Program-made: the position numbers and the translations under genes
Notes under the pieces: model-generated
What the model was told of the DNA's origin: nothing
Databases searched by the model: none
The model's input: only the letters and a program-made list of their open reading frames with translations
Shown: positions 24,701 to 35,115 of the stretch, in pieces
Position numbering within the stretch: the first letter of the stretch is position 1
How the letters are laid out: each line of letters begins with the position of its first letter
From: Chromobotia macracanthus
Lineage: Eukaryota; Chordata; Actinopteri; Cypriniformes; Botiidae
Length of the DNA stretch: 64,000 bases
Assembly (NCBI GenBank): GCA_036877525.1
Contig: JAZGTH010000059.1
Span: 4,216,001 to 4,280,000 of the forward strand
Direction: 5' to 3'

Positions 24701-27700
24701 CTATTAAGCTGTGTTCCTCTAACAGGGTGATGCATAAACAATGTGGGAGGGAGGAAGGGAGGGTGGAGGCACTCATGCTGATGGAAGAATAGAGCGTCTT
24801 CGTGTCCTCTCCCCCACATTCCTTTCACGCTCTTCCCTCCCTCTCTCTGTTCTCTATGCTAGCTTGAGCGCTGTCTGTTGCAATTTACAGATTTTATCAC
24901 TCTTGAAGTTTCAGAAAAAGTTACTACTATGTTTGTACTCTGAAAAGGTTGAAAGGGTTCATTTAATATTTCAGGTCCACTGTGTTAGTCAAAGCCGATG
25001 ACAACTTAAGGCACATCCTGAATACACTTAAAAACATTTTGCTCTTACCGGGACCTGGGCTGAATCCATGAAGCGCAGGCCAAAGTAATCCTTTTCTACA
25101 ACATCCAGGTGATACATGATCTGATCAAACAACTCTGCACCTTTGGCTTTTTTCTGGGGAGAGAAAAGATAAGAGTTAAATCTTAAAGTCTAGTTTGCAG
25201 GCAACGCTTCACAAACTTCACTTTTATTTATGGTTTCACATGTGTTTAATGGAACATGATGGAACAAGATGTACTGTGTACAACCTGCAGGAATAGTTCT
25301 TCTATGGTAACCATAATAACCCTCCACAACAACCATCTGATTCCATCTGTGCTTTATTTCAAACCATAGTTCTGCATCATCTTATCACAAGACGCCCCTG
25401 ATCCAAAACCTCCAGAGACATAAACAACAACGTGAACAGTCAAACATTTCACAACTTTATATTTAAAGTGATAAACGTTACTAACACAGTCTGGTGGGGC
25501 CGTTTTGTGGGGGCTCAATCAAAAATTATTTAAATGGTTTGATTAAACAAATCAAAGAGTTAAACACTTGCATTTCTTGTTTTCAAAAGATCTAGCTGAC
25601 AGCTTCACACACCAGCTAAACAAACTGCTTAGTCTTCAGTCTTAAAGTACATGAAGTAGGGGCTTATTAGCATGGATGTAGCAGCCTGTATCTCTGCGTA
25701 GAAACCAGAGAGCGCTGACTCACAAGCTCACCCAACTGTTGTGGGAAGACGGGTGTAGCCACAGCCTGGGCACTCAGCACCGGATACTCACGGAGGCCCC
25801 AGTGAGTTGGCATAGCTTACAAAGCATCCCAGCAAGCAACAAGAATGCAGACAAAGAATCCATTGTCCGCTTGAGTGAACCCCAGGCTCAGGGCTCACAT
25901 TGTTCAGCTGAAGTTTTCCAGCCTGCTAGCCCAACACTCAGCCTTTGGAGGCGCAGTTACATTCCTCTGTCTTCTTCCAGCAAGCAGGACAGAAACAGTT
26001 CGAACCCAATTTCACACCCCTCCCTCTTTTTACATTGCATAATTTGCCTTTGAAATGTGGTGCATCACCAGGAGTACTAACAGTAGCTGTTTGTTGCTTT
26101 GGATTTCCTATACCAAATCTTAATACACACAGTCTTGCTTCAAACTGTAGATGCATTGCAAAAGATGCAAAGAATGCAAGCTGCTCCCTAGAGGCAATTA
26201 CGGCAGAAGAGCAGCAATAACAAATGCATTATACTAATGCATTACAATAATAATGGGCTTCTCAATAGCAGTTCAGCAGGACTGCTTTAATACCAATTGT
26301 GAAACATATTAGAGTCAGCAAGAACTGCAAGAACACTTGAAGCCCAAACAATAGTTTTTACATCAATTATATGAGTCAAATTCTGACGTCAAACAAACTT
26401 GGGTAAGTACCAAAAGCTTTAGTGTGAAAATGCCTTAAGATAGAATACAAGGCTAATCCAAGTAAATTCAGCCCTAATCCACTAAATCATGGGAGGCTGC
26501 TCTCTGTGTAAAAAAAGTTGGCGTACTGTTGCTCCCAACACCTAGTTTTAAACTCAAAAGAAGTTTTAAACTCCATGTTCTCTAGCAAGCTGGATTTGTT
26601 CACTTGCATTAAGCACTGACACACAAATTTTAATAAAAAAAAAAAAAGAAATTCTTGATTTTATATTGACCTAGTTGATTAACTGACCCTACTGACCCAC
26701 CCCTAGTGTGTGCGTCACATGATTTGTGACACTGGGCTTCTCTGTGTAGATCAGGCTTCATTCAACAGCAAAAGGACATACATGTCAAGCCAGGAAACAA
26801 AGTATTTAACTTGTAGCCTGGGCAGTGAAACAGCAATTCGGCATTTAAGGGTATCCAGGGGTGACTGTTTGAAAAGCTTTTCCTTGGAGATACTACAGAT
26901 GGTAAATGCATGTTTGTGCAGCTTGCAGACTGTAGATATTTTGTCTTTTTTCTTCTGTAGCAAAACACTATACAAGTGGTTTTAATGTCTCTCCCTCTCT
27001 ATCTACAGAGGTACAGTGCTTGTTTTTTTCTGCATATCTGAGCTTAGCTTGTGTGAACTCTTGAGTGAAATGTGGGAGGAAGGCAGAAAGATAAACAGTT
27101 TGCCCCGAATTACAGGATGTGAAAAAAGCTAATTAATTTAAGTTAGCTGAAGGCGCTACAATAGCTTTGTGGCCATGTAAATGAACTTAGAAGTTGTTAG
27201 TGGACAACACTCACAACTCATCTGATATCTCTGGTGGGATTTTTAACTCCTGGTTATAAACAACAGGAACTACCTGTCAAGACCCTCTCAATTAGCAGTC
27301 ATCACTAGCTCAGTTCATGCCCATTATTTTCCTTTGTATAATGGATCAGAGGGAATTTTATACAACAGAAACAAAATACTATCAGCCACCTAGAATAAGA
27401 ACAGAGCAAAAATAAACATTGAGATGTTGGAGTAAACTACTGTGATATGTGAATTCTCTATGTATTGATTATGTTCTTCTTGCCCAGCTTCAAACATTAG
27501 AAATCTTCATGGATCAGTCAAGAGATCACAGAATGACATGTTATGGCAGAATGGCAATATTATGTCAAAAATAAAATATTCTCTCACTACAAACTGGCGG
27601 CCTTTGCAAAATGATTAAATAGCCAAAATCATTCTGATTGCTTAAAAAATGTGACTACACCATCACAATCCTGTTTACAATTTACAGATATTTCAGTATA

Positions 27701-29271
27701 TCCACTTTAGTGAAATCTGTCAGGAAACTGAACTTTTGCATGTTATATTCCTTAAACAAAGTAGGCTTAAAGTATCTTTCATAGTCATGATTAGCCAAGC
27801 TTTTATCGTAGTCTTTGTAATGAACAGCATACAGACCCATTAAGAATGTTAGACTTAAATAGTTTCAGATATAAACTAAGCATTTTCATAAACATTTAAA
27901 TTTTTTACTGATTTATGTATATAATTGACTCTAAAGATGTTAAATTAGGAGCATGAGTACTGCTAAACAAACATTTAAGCGTAAAGCCCTGACTCTCTTC
28001 AACAACATATTGAAGTACTCAAACACCTAAAATCTAACAGGCCCACACATCATGAAGGTTTTAGAAATGTCTCACCCACAGCATAAACAGAGGTATCAGG
28101 AAGCTGAGGGGATCAAGTAATTCACTGTCAACACAGTCCAGAGACCACAAGCTACAAGAGGGATGATGCCATTACGACTAATCAGTAAACAGAATGACAC
28201 CCATCTGCATTGGAAGTTGAGGGCACATCCTGAATCATCACTGCAGAATCAAGCCTCAAGTAATAATGGAAATAACCCTAAGATTTCAGGAAAGGTCCTG
28301 ATTTTTCCATTCCAAGAAATTAATTTGCATGTTAGGAAGTCAAATGCACCTAAAGGATCATCGTAATTTCCCTTGAACCTTTCAGATAAGAGTTGAGATG
28401 TTGTTTCATTCTATGAATTCAGAATACAAATCTTCTTCTGAAGTACTAAACAACCAATTCTTGAAACCAAGTGCAGATTATTTAGAACTTCTGACATTAG
28501 ACAGATGAATACAATGTCATGACTGTACACATCTACATGTTCAATGAGGATGTGGATACCTTATTCCTGGTTGTTAATAAACAACTACAAACAAATATGC
28601 TTAATTACCAATAATAGTTCATAATAATGAGTATTGGTGACCATATTGTGTGTGGTATTTAAAAAAAATTGAACTATGAAACAGTCATGATTGACTATGA
28701 TTGACTAAATCATTTTCATGATTGCCAAATAAAGGTTACAAAGGGTGACTATAAGGGTCCAAATTACCAGAAACTACTAGTTTCACTACTACTGTTTCCT
28801 CAGTTTATCTCACAGAAAACAGCCTGTCACAGCAATTTACAAGAAGCAACACAACCCTTATTATATGTGACTCAGTGGACAAGGATGTGTTTCTGTGACA
28901 GCACAGGCTGAAAACTGATGCCTTGGATTTGACTCAGCTTATGTCAAATCAAGGTCACCTTTTACCTTCAGTTGTGCAACTAATGACAAACACTTCAACC
29001 AAACCACTGCAAGTACAGCTTTCACTATAACCACCATGTTTAATGTACATGTTGTGTACATGTACAATGTACACAAAAATAAAAAACTCACCGGCAAGTC
29101 AACACTGACATCTGTGCCGTCTAACAAAGACACTCTGCAGGTAATGATGGACTTGGCATCTCCAGCAGCAGGAATGTGTGTAGTAGCTCGCTGGGCCTCC
29201 CGAAGTCGTGTTTTCTCTGCATGTTTGCGGATGGACCGCCGGCCCAGAGTCCGGCGCAGGAAACTGAGCAT
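6716..29271 (-). CDS. epb41l5: epb41l5 (erythrocyte membrane protein band 4.1-like 5; mosaic eyes)
   Basis: Coding exons, minus strand, in order: 29271-29092, 25153-25049, 24304-24262, 23905-23827, 23737-23693, 23315-23263, 23022-22902, 22584-22497, 22338-22250, 22059-21990, 19789-19620, 18548-18442, 18130-18112, 17564-17525, 17259-17135, 11610-11471, 11140-11049, 10815-10687, 10454-10390, 10137-10018, 8040-7959, 7696-7619, 7412-7350, 6826-6716. Phases join without a break: 2214 nt, 737 residues plus stop; the human protein is about 733. It starts MLSFLRRTLGRRSIRKHAEK and ends GLLTTEL, both as in the vertebrate family. The family protein is a cortical FERM adaptor that binds Crumbs tails, limits apical membrane in epithelia and photoreceptors, and promotes cadherin and integrin remodelling in gastrulation. 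All introns are GT-AG except a GC-AG intron after 22250. Identification rests on recognised protein similarity and exon phases. Confidence 0.96.
8459..8478. repeat. (TG)n microsatellite
   Basis: Nine or so uninterrupted TG units in an epb41l5 intron. Confidence 0.85.
9097..9109 (+). promoter_or_regulatory. CTCF-type motif
   Basis: CCACCAGATGGCA matches every position of the CTCF core consensus CCASYAGRKGGCR. It lies in the epb41l5 intron between exons 10137-10018 and 8040-7959. Occupancy cannot be judged from sequence. Confidence 0.45.
11700..12459. mobile_element. Non-autonomous DNA transposon with inverted ends, in an epb41l5 intron
   Basis: The left end 'ggggtgtaacaatatacc' (11703-11720) is matched in reverse complement by 'ggaatattgttacacccct' (12438-12456), about 740 bp apart. 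Termini of the type 'aggggtgtaac...' are common in hAT-like fish elements. No transposase frame is present, so it is non-autonomous. Its left end lies about 90 bp upstream of the acceptor of coding exon 11610-11471. Target-site duplications were not clear. Confidence 0.6.
12588..12768. mobile_element. Short MITE with inverted ends
   Basis: The left end 'ttagagctgagcaatgcaa' and the right end 'tatatcacccagccctaa' are imperfect inverted repeats (reverse complement of the right end: ttagggctgggtgatata). They enclose about 180 bp of AT-rich DNA with no coding capacity. This 'agggctgggcgata' type of end is a familiar fish DNA-element terminus, probably hAT-like. Confidence 0.55.
12952..12976. repeat. 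(CA)n microsatellite
   Basis: A run of CA units with one interruption (cacacagacacaca) in the long epb41l5 intron. Confidence 0.8.
14473..14795. mobile_element. MITE with 'aaagttcagggtca' inverted ends
   Basis: The left end 'cactacacataaaaagttcag' and the right end 'tgaccctaaacttttgatag' followed by 'tgtag' are inverted copies with a few mismatches, about 320 bp apart. There is no coding potential. A 'catgatcataa' motif repeats near the left end (14512-14545). The end sequence is one seen widely in fish MITEs. It sits in the long intron 11611-17134. Confidence 0.6.
15031..15194 (+). mobile_element. tRNA-derived SINE, copy 2
   Basis: The tRNA-like head is well preserved ('ggctcaactggtagagcatt', 'gcgttagcaacgcaaag', 'attgtgggttcatatcct'), followed by a short body and the tail 'caagtcgctttggataaaag' plus 'catctgccaaatgcataaatg'. 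Among the four copies this has the most complete tail. Confidence 0.85.
20674..20743 (+). mobile_element. 3' tail of a SINE or LINE
   Basis: The segment 'ctgtaaagcagctttgaaac', then 'gtgataagcgctatacaaatt' and 'gtgaactgaattgaa', is the stereotyped 3' end of a retroposon family spread through teleosts. No head was recognised upstream, so this is a truncated copy in the intron between epb41l5 exons 22059-21990 and 19789-19620. Confidence 0.6.
21969..21989 (-). other. epb41l5: Possible alternative donor extending an epb41l5 FERM exon by seven residues
   Basis: The exon 22059-21990 ends CAG before GTAATT. A second donor-like GTAAAC sits 21 bases further on, and the 21 bases between keep the frame open and encode VIQQTEE. 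Using it would add seven residues between 'EDDEQ' and 'GKEQEH' in F3. The shorter form matches mammals, so I took the first donor for the gene model. Confidence 0.45.
22244..22249 (-). other. epb41l5: GC-AG splice donor in epb41l5
   Basis: After exon 22338-22250, which ends TTC TTC TG, the intron begins GCAAGT rather than GTAAGT. The acceptor at 22060 rejoins the frame (TG|G CCC AAG; F-F-W-P-K), and no GT near the position gives the conserved FFWPKI sequence. GC-AG introns are a known minor class. The matching ptpn4 intron uses TG|GTAAGT. Confidence 0.85.
24745..24763 (+). other. Canonical G-quadruplex motif
   Basis: Four GGG runs with loops of 1, 5 and 1 bases (GGG-A-GGG-AGGAA-GGG-A-GGG) on the plus strand, the template strand of the epb41l5 intron between exons 25153-25049 and 24304-24262. 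Confidence 0.55.
25154..29091 (-). other. epb41l5: epb41l5 intron 2 (3.9 kb)
   Basis: The intron between the first two coding exons. I see no exon, RNA gene or recognisable transposon with confidence. The longest open frame (25739-26053, plus) has no protein-like features. An A-rich run lies at about 26634-26647. Confidence 0.6.
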
Positions 29272-29296
29272 GATCAGGAAGATTTGTTAGTCCAGC
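29272..29296 (-). other. epb41l5: 5' UTR part of epb41l5 exon 2
   Basis: An acceptor (polypyrimidine tract ending TTTTTTCCAG, 29306-29297) precedes 25 non-coding bases and the ATG at 29271. The ATG is preceded by TGATC (purine A at -3). Confidence 0.8.
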
Positions 29297-29996
29297 CTGG
29301 AAAAAACAAACAAACAAAATCACAAAAACATCTCAGTTTGACTCACAGGCCAACCCCACCAAAACCCACGACATTTGCATAGTAACCACAGTTTAACTGT
29401 GGTATCTGTAGTAAGACCGTAGCAACAGACCACAATGAAATATGACATTTGCAGTAAGACACAGTAACCACAGGCACAACCCTGAACGCCTGTGACATGG
29501 TTGTAACATGGTTTCTATGTAACAATCAAGTAACAAAATAGATTAGAACAAAATAGATTTCCATGTAACAAAATAGTATTTGTTATGAAATTCCTGCTAA
29601 TACTAGTTATGCATTTGTTTTTAAGAAGTTTAGCAACTTTAAAATGAACTGCATACAAAACGTGTGCAAACGTATAACGACGCCGATGGATGCGCTACGT
29701 TTGCGCGATCACGCGATGAACTCCGGTGACACCTGTTTGCCTAAAAGAAACTGCGCCCAATTACCGTTCAACGTAAAACGATAGAAAACACGGTATTTAA
29801 CGACCGGCACAACTATTCAGCCTTCACAATACGACTACACGACTGTGTTCTGTTGGGTTTATTGTCGCCTTTGTTCAATTTCGACAACGTCAGCCTCAGA
29901 AATGAGCGAGCTCGAGACGTTCACGCTCTGGCGGCGCGAATCCACTTGTTGATCCTCCATCAGTCCAGAAACAAAAGCGAGACAAAAGCTACTTAC
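29297..29996 (-). other. epb41l5: epb41l5 intron 1
   Basis: Bounded by a consensus donor GTAAGT (29996-29991) and the acceptor at 29297. The part from about 29675 to 29996 is already CpG-rich. No other feature was seen. Confidence 0.65.
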
Positions 29997-30250
29997 TGAA
30001 GATTTATCGCTATTCCGCCGCTAAAAGAGTCCTCTCGCATCGCCTTTATCAAAAAACAACTTTGTGCTTTGAATTATCCATCTTCTACGCTGCAGTCTGG
30101 CTCCACCAGCTTATTTTTCGGTAGATATGCGTAACTGATATTCTCCCGCACCGTGAGATTGTGGGATGGCTGTTTTCCCTCAGGAAATGACGTCACGCAA
30201 ATCCCGAATAGTGGATTTACATTTAAAGGGCTGGTGCGCGTGAAAGCAAC
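29997..30250 (-). promoter_or_regulatory. epb41l5: Non-coding first exon and promoter of epb41l5
   Basis: A consensus donor (TTCA|GTAAGT) at 29997/29996 marks the end of a non-coding first exon. The surroundings (about 29675-30260) are richer in CpG than the flanks. A full palindromic CRE, TGACGTCA, lies at 30188-30195 right beside GGAAA (read 'aggaaatgacgtcacg' on plus), a layout like the composite ETS/CRE sites of housekeeping promoters. The start site is probably between about 30050 and 30200; this is an inference. Confidence 0.6.
30188..30195. promoter_or_regulatory. CRE palindrome TGACGTCA near the epb41l5 start
   Basis: An exact 8-bp cAMP-response/ATF element inside the CpG-rich promoter zone, about 190 bp upstream of the non-coding exon's donor site. 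Confidence 0.6.
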
Positions 30251-30860
30251 TATTACGCCGCTTAACTTTGTTTTCATTATCTTTCTAAATTATTAAATGC
30301 ACCTTTTGAATATAACAATACATCTCATGAAAGGTAGTATCATTTTCCAGGTTAGTTGTGTGCACAGTGACATTAGTAAAACGCTGCACTCTTTTTAGTG
30401 TATACATATCTATATATGTCATCCTTTCTAAACAAAAAAAGTACTGTGTTCGTACTATGGTATTGAATGATTATCTTATTAATGTACTATGGCGTTGTAT
30501 TCCTGTGTGTTTCAAAAACATCACGATTTTAATCTACCATGGCACAGATAAAAGACCTTTACATGCAGGGCTAAACAATTAGACAACCCAGGGCCAGTTT
30601 GAAAGATTTTGGGGCCAACTCTCTCACTGTCACTGGCAGAGACAGGAATAACATGTAACCTACTAATAGTCAGGTGGTCTGTATTTTTACAACAGCACCA
30701 CCCATAGGTTACTCCCAGCACAAGGGCTTAAAGCTGTAGTTTCAAAGACTGTCCTCCCTGCCAAAATACACATGAACAGGGTTTCAAGGGTATCAATGTA
30801 GCCTATTTTTCAACTCTCTCAAGTTCTAAACACCTTCTGAAAGAACAATCTACAACACAC
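30251..30860. other. Short intergenic gap between ptpn4 and epb41l5
   Basis: No exon or clear element. AT-rich, with chance frames only. It separates the likely ptpn4 poly(A) area from the epb41l5 promoter. Confidence 0.5.
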
Positions 30861-32729
30861 ACACACATTTAATTTTAAAGATTTTCTTTTTAATATACAA
30901 CATTGTATGTACAGTTCATAATATTTTCATAAAAACGGACAAGTGGAACAACTTGACCTTCCTGTTATTTGCAGCAAATAAAATGTTAACACCACTTTGT
31001 AATTACATGTATTTGTTGAAAAAGTGCTGTATTACCCACAAGGCATTTCTTTCAAACGTCTTTTGTTTTCCTGTTTTGCTTCTGAATAACGTCTTTTGTA
31101 AAATCAGTTATGTTGCTGTATGTTGAGCATAAAAGGGAATTATTTGGTCCTAAAACCTAGTTTCTCCAGCAAGTTTGACTACAAAGAAATGACAGGTGTT
31201 TTCCTGTTAAAGTATATAGTACCTTACAAAGAGTATAGGCCTGGACTAATTTGACTCACCAATCAGCTAGTGATAGTCTGTGAAATGGGTAACAAATTAA
31301 CTTTTAAAAGTGTTGTGTTCAAGATGACTGCAAACATCTTAGCATAAAAGGACAATGTTCTTTTCTCAGAACCAAAGCCATTATTGTATTTGATGCCTTC
31401 TAAACACAAGCTTTGTCATAAAAATGGGGCCCAATTAAATAAACTCAATAAACAAAGAAAAAATATGAGATCTAATGTGTTGAGCCAGGCCTAGATCAAA
31501 CCTTAATAAGAACTGGACTATCACGCACAAACAATGAACAGAATTAAAAAAAAAAAACATACTGACACATACAGGAGAGAAACAGTAATATCTCAACACA
31601 CCTATGTTCACACGCGCACACACACTGGACACACTCTTGGTTTGTTAATGGCATGTTAGATGAAGGGTATGTCAAAGAGGAATATCATCTGTAAATAATG
31701 ATTTCAATTTCAGTCTGTTACTCTCAATAATTTAACATATAGCTTTAGAAGATTTGGACTATAATAATTGAGTCATATGGACTGCTTTTATGCTGTTTTT
31801 CGTTATAACAGTAATAATAATAATAATAATATAATTATAATGTATGGGAAAAACAGTCTGAGCGTTATTTTAAACATTTCCATTGGAAAAAGGAAGTCAT
31901 ACAGGCTTATAATGTGAGCACAAGAGGGTAAGTACATGATGACAGAATCTTCATGTTTCACTGAACTATTTCTTTAACATCTGCACTAGATACCAAACTG
32001 ATGAGTAATGGCTGGCAAGCATGTAGCATCAAAATCCATCTTGATACAGTGAGACTTAATGCTAAATATTGCAGACACAAAGCACTTCGGACTGTACTGC
32101 TTTCCAATCCTTGTTGACAGCGTTGATTTCAGCTGAGCGGTCAGTTAGCACAATAAACAAAAATGAATTTCACGTTGCACTGAAAACTGAACAAAGCTAA
32201 CAGAAACAAATTATCCACTATCACTGTTGTTAGAAATGCAAATCTTGATTTGTAAGTAGCTTTGTTCAATGTGCAGGGCTCAACATTATGATTAAAACAA
32301 TAAATATTCCTAATAAAAATGCAACAGTTCATCTGCAGCACAGGCCTGGATGTGAATCGTCTTCTGTCATATATTTTTTTGTTTGTTTCCAAATAATCGA
32401 GGTGACCACATAAAAACTCATTCATTCATGGGCCTGCCCTTACACACTTACATATGGCACCAGAAATCTCCACTATATTCATTATTAACATATATATTGT
32501 CAAAACCCTGAACACTCAAAGTCCCAACAAGTACCAAATTCACCTTTGTTAGATTTTTTTTTGTCCTTTTTTCTCCTTGAAGCTTGGCATATTGTCTGTT
32601 TTGCCAATTTAAAGTGCAGCAGTGCTTGATTTATGTCCTGTGTTCCTGACTCCAGTACTCCATATCATCTCGTGGACAAAGTCCTGTCAGTGAACCTCAG
32701 CATGGTTTTCAGGAAAAGCTGGCATCACA
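30861..32729 (-). other. ptpn4: Probable 3' UTR of ptpn4
   Basis: This follows the ptpn4 stop codon (32732-32730). Two ATTAAA hexamers on the minus strand (30894-30889 and 30873-30868) are the best poly(A)-signal candidates I found; a canonical AATAAA was not seen. An (AAT)n run at about 31810-31830 and a CA-rich bit at 30855-30867 lie within. The length of nearly 1.9 kb is plausible for this gene but is not proven. Confidence 0.45.
31809..31830. repeat. (TAA)n microsatellite
   Basis: About seven uninterrupted TAA units in the presumed ptpn4 3' UTR. Confidence 0.8.
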
Positions 32730-35115
32730 TTAGTTTGATTCATACAGCGTGGACTTGAGCGGTCTCACCAGGCCTTCCTCGTAAACTTTCAGTATGGCCT
32801 CGCACACAAACTTGAACTGGCTCTGAGGAGAAACGGAACAGAGAGGAAGTCATGGTGAATGGAAGATGTTGCAGTCAGTCACGCTTTAGCAGTCAAGTGT
32901 GAAGGTGGTATGAGAAACAGGCATGAGAGCATAACTCACAGACTGTGTCTGTGTATGAGATGGAGAGAGTGGAAAATGGACCATAATGCACACAGAATCA
33001 CTGTTACCCAAACTAAAAGACATGCTACTATTTTGGAGGACAGATGACAGGATGTGGACAAAAAGAAATTACATGACGTTAACACCATGGTATTCTTTTA
33101 TCATTTAAATAGCACAGAGCAAAAAATGTATCACATGCACTGTGGTTAATCATTCTCATGCACGCCACACTGCCAGTGACAACAAGATGTCACTGGCAAT
33201 GCAAGATCTATAAATGCATTGAAAATCAATTTGCGACTGCAAGTATCAATCATTACACAAACATTAATTTATGAGGTAACCACTGTGTCTCTTGGTTCAA
33301 GGGGACCCCCAAATCATTTGGGGAACGCCACTGTTCCCACATGTGTTATTACGTTTTTGAGTTGTTGTTTAAACTGACATTCTCAGTTTTTTTATATAAT
33401 TTTTTTTTTTAATAATGTTTTTTTAATTTTTTATAGCTGATAGGCCATGCAATATTCAGCAGATAAGAGATTAATAAACAGGGTGGGAGGGGCTTACAGG
33501 TGTCTGAATCATCATGGCTCTCTGATCCCTCATGGTTCTCACGATGTCTAACGGAAATACAGGCTGACTGCACTCCATCAGACACATTGCCGTCTCCATG
33601 GTAATGAGAACTCCCGTTCGACCTATCCCAGCACTGCGTCATGGTGGAAAGAGAGGGAGAAAGACACTGTAATTCACTTAGGATAACAAAATGTACTTAA
33701 AATAAGAAAAATAAGAAAATCTCAAACAACTACACCAAGAAACACTATTGTCCATTTTATCCATGCACAGAACAAGGACCCGTACACACCATAATCAAAT
33801 GACCACCGCTTTTTAATTTACCTGCAGTGAACCACAACAGGTTCATCCTTTCCAGCTCGTTTACTCCGAACCAGAGCAACAAAATCCAGGAAATCTGTCG
33901 AGTCGTCCGGTACGCCGTGATCAGGCCACGCCAGGTACTGGATCTGAGTCAACTCCCTGTCCTCTCCACTCTACCAGCACACAGAGTAAAAACACAATGC
34001 CATTATAATCACAAGGTTATAAACACAACAAAAGAGGCACTGCAAATATAGTCCCTGGATGGAAAATTAACTCACTCGTCTCGTGTCAAAAGATCAGTTC
34101 ATTAAACAACAATTTATCCATTAACATTATCAGGAACCGCAACATAGTTTAAGTTGAATTTTAAAAATGAGACTGACTGTCACTGAATCAAATGACATGC
34201 ACAATTCAGACTGACAGAAAGTTGGAGGCTAAAATATGATGTTAAGAGTGACAATGACCTGCGCTGTTTCTCATAAACAGCAATACAAAAACCAGCTAAA
34301 TTAACCCATTGTCATTCTTTTTGAATTAGCTTATTTAGATGTCCTCCTAAGCACAAAAAGTAACACTAAAATCTGCAAAATACTTACCTCAATGTGAGTC
34401 AGAATCATATCTCTAACCAAGAAAGCAGAGTTTCCCTCCTCCGTTTGGCAGGAAACCTGAAAGCCTTCGTATGTGGCACTATCTGAAGGATTCGGCCAGT
34501 ACTGATGGCATTTCACCTGCAGTTGAATATACAGAAATATATTTTCATCAAAGACATGGCATGATTAACACTTGTTAAAATCCAAGCATTGCCAAAGGTA
34601 TAACATCAATGATCAGGTGTGGTACGTACACGTCCTCGCTCAACCTGAGTGGTCAGCATGACCACCATAGAGGAGCCCTGTTCCCACGTCATCTGCCAGA
34701 AGTCTGGGCACGTGTTGGGCAGCGGCCCCTGGCAGGCAATATAGCGGTTTATGAGGCTGGAGGCAGGGATTTCCATCTGCAAATGTTTCAATGACAGAAC
34801 AACATTGTGAAATATATCCCAGTCTTCCTCTGGGAGTCTGAGTTTGTGCGCAAGATAATAAAGTAATTATGAGCCACTCACATTAATGTAATTTGCATTG
34901 ATATAATCATCTGTGCCATTCAGGATGACTCGAGTTGCATCGTCTGACAAGAGAACAAAAACTCATTCCTTTCTATCACTTCCACAAGTTATTAATACAC
35001 AAAATGTCATGCAGTGATACTCACAAGGTGAGATGTCTCTGTAGCGGTTTTTGGAAATATTCTGAGGTAATTTGGCACACGACATTGTCATTCCGGGCCT
35101 TTTTCGGTACAGTTG
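32730..35115 (-). other. ptpn4: ptpn4 exons for the PTP catalytic domain
   Basis: Seven exons encode about residues 663-930, preceded by a helix in exon 36545-36379. The substrate-recognition stretch is 'NISKNRYRDISPYDATRV', followed by 'DDYINANYIN', 'YIACQGPLPNTCPDFW' and 'WEQGSSMVVMLT'. The WPD loop is at residues 820-822 (W-P-D, then HGVPDD); the signature HCSAGIGRTG has the nucleophile Cys854 and Arg860 and is split by an intron within Ser855; the Q loop has Gln898 and Gln902 (QTPSQ), split across the last intron. The C-terminus (KSTLYESN) is short and variable. Confidence 0.95.

Larger units (their letters stand above)
19620..29271 (-). other. epb41l5: epb41l5 exons for N-terminus, FERM domain and start of the FERM-adjacent region
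   Basis: The first eleven coding exons give residues 1-347. The basic N-terminus (about residues 1-40) is followed by FERM lobe F1 (about 43-125; starts at IITCRVSLLDG), F2 (about 126-230; 'EELTRYLFVLQLKQDI' and 'PNQTEEMELAIFNAW') and F3 (about 235-327; 'YGVDMHMVKARDGNEYSLG' and 'HLWKCAVEHHAFFRL'). The last segment 'GFIRMGSRFRYSG' begins the FERM-adjacent region, which continues in exon 18548-18442 with basic serine sites (RRSASFERRPS, RRYSRRT) that look like kinase targets. In this family the F3 lobe binds the juxtamembrane FERM-binding motif of Crumbs. Confidence 0.93.
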
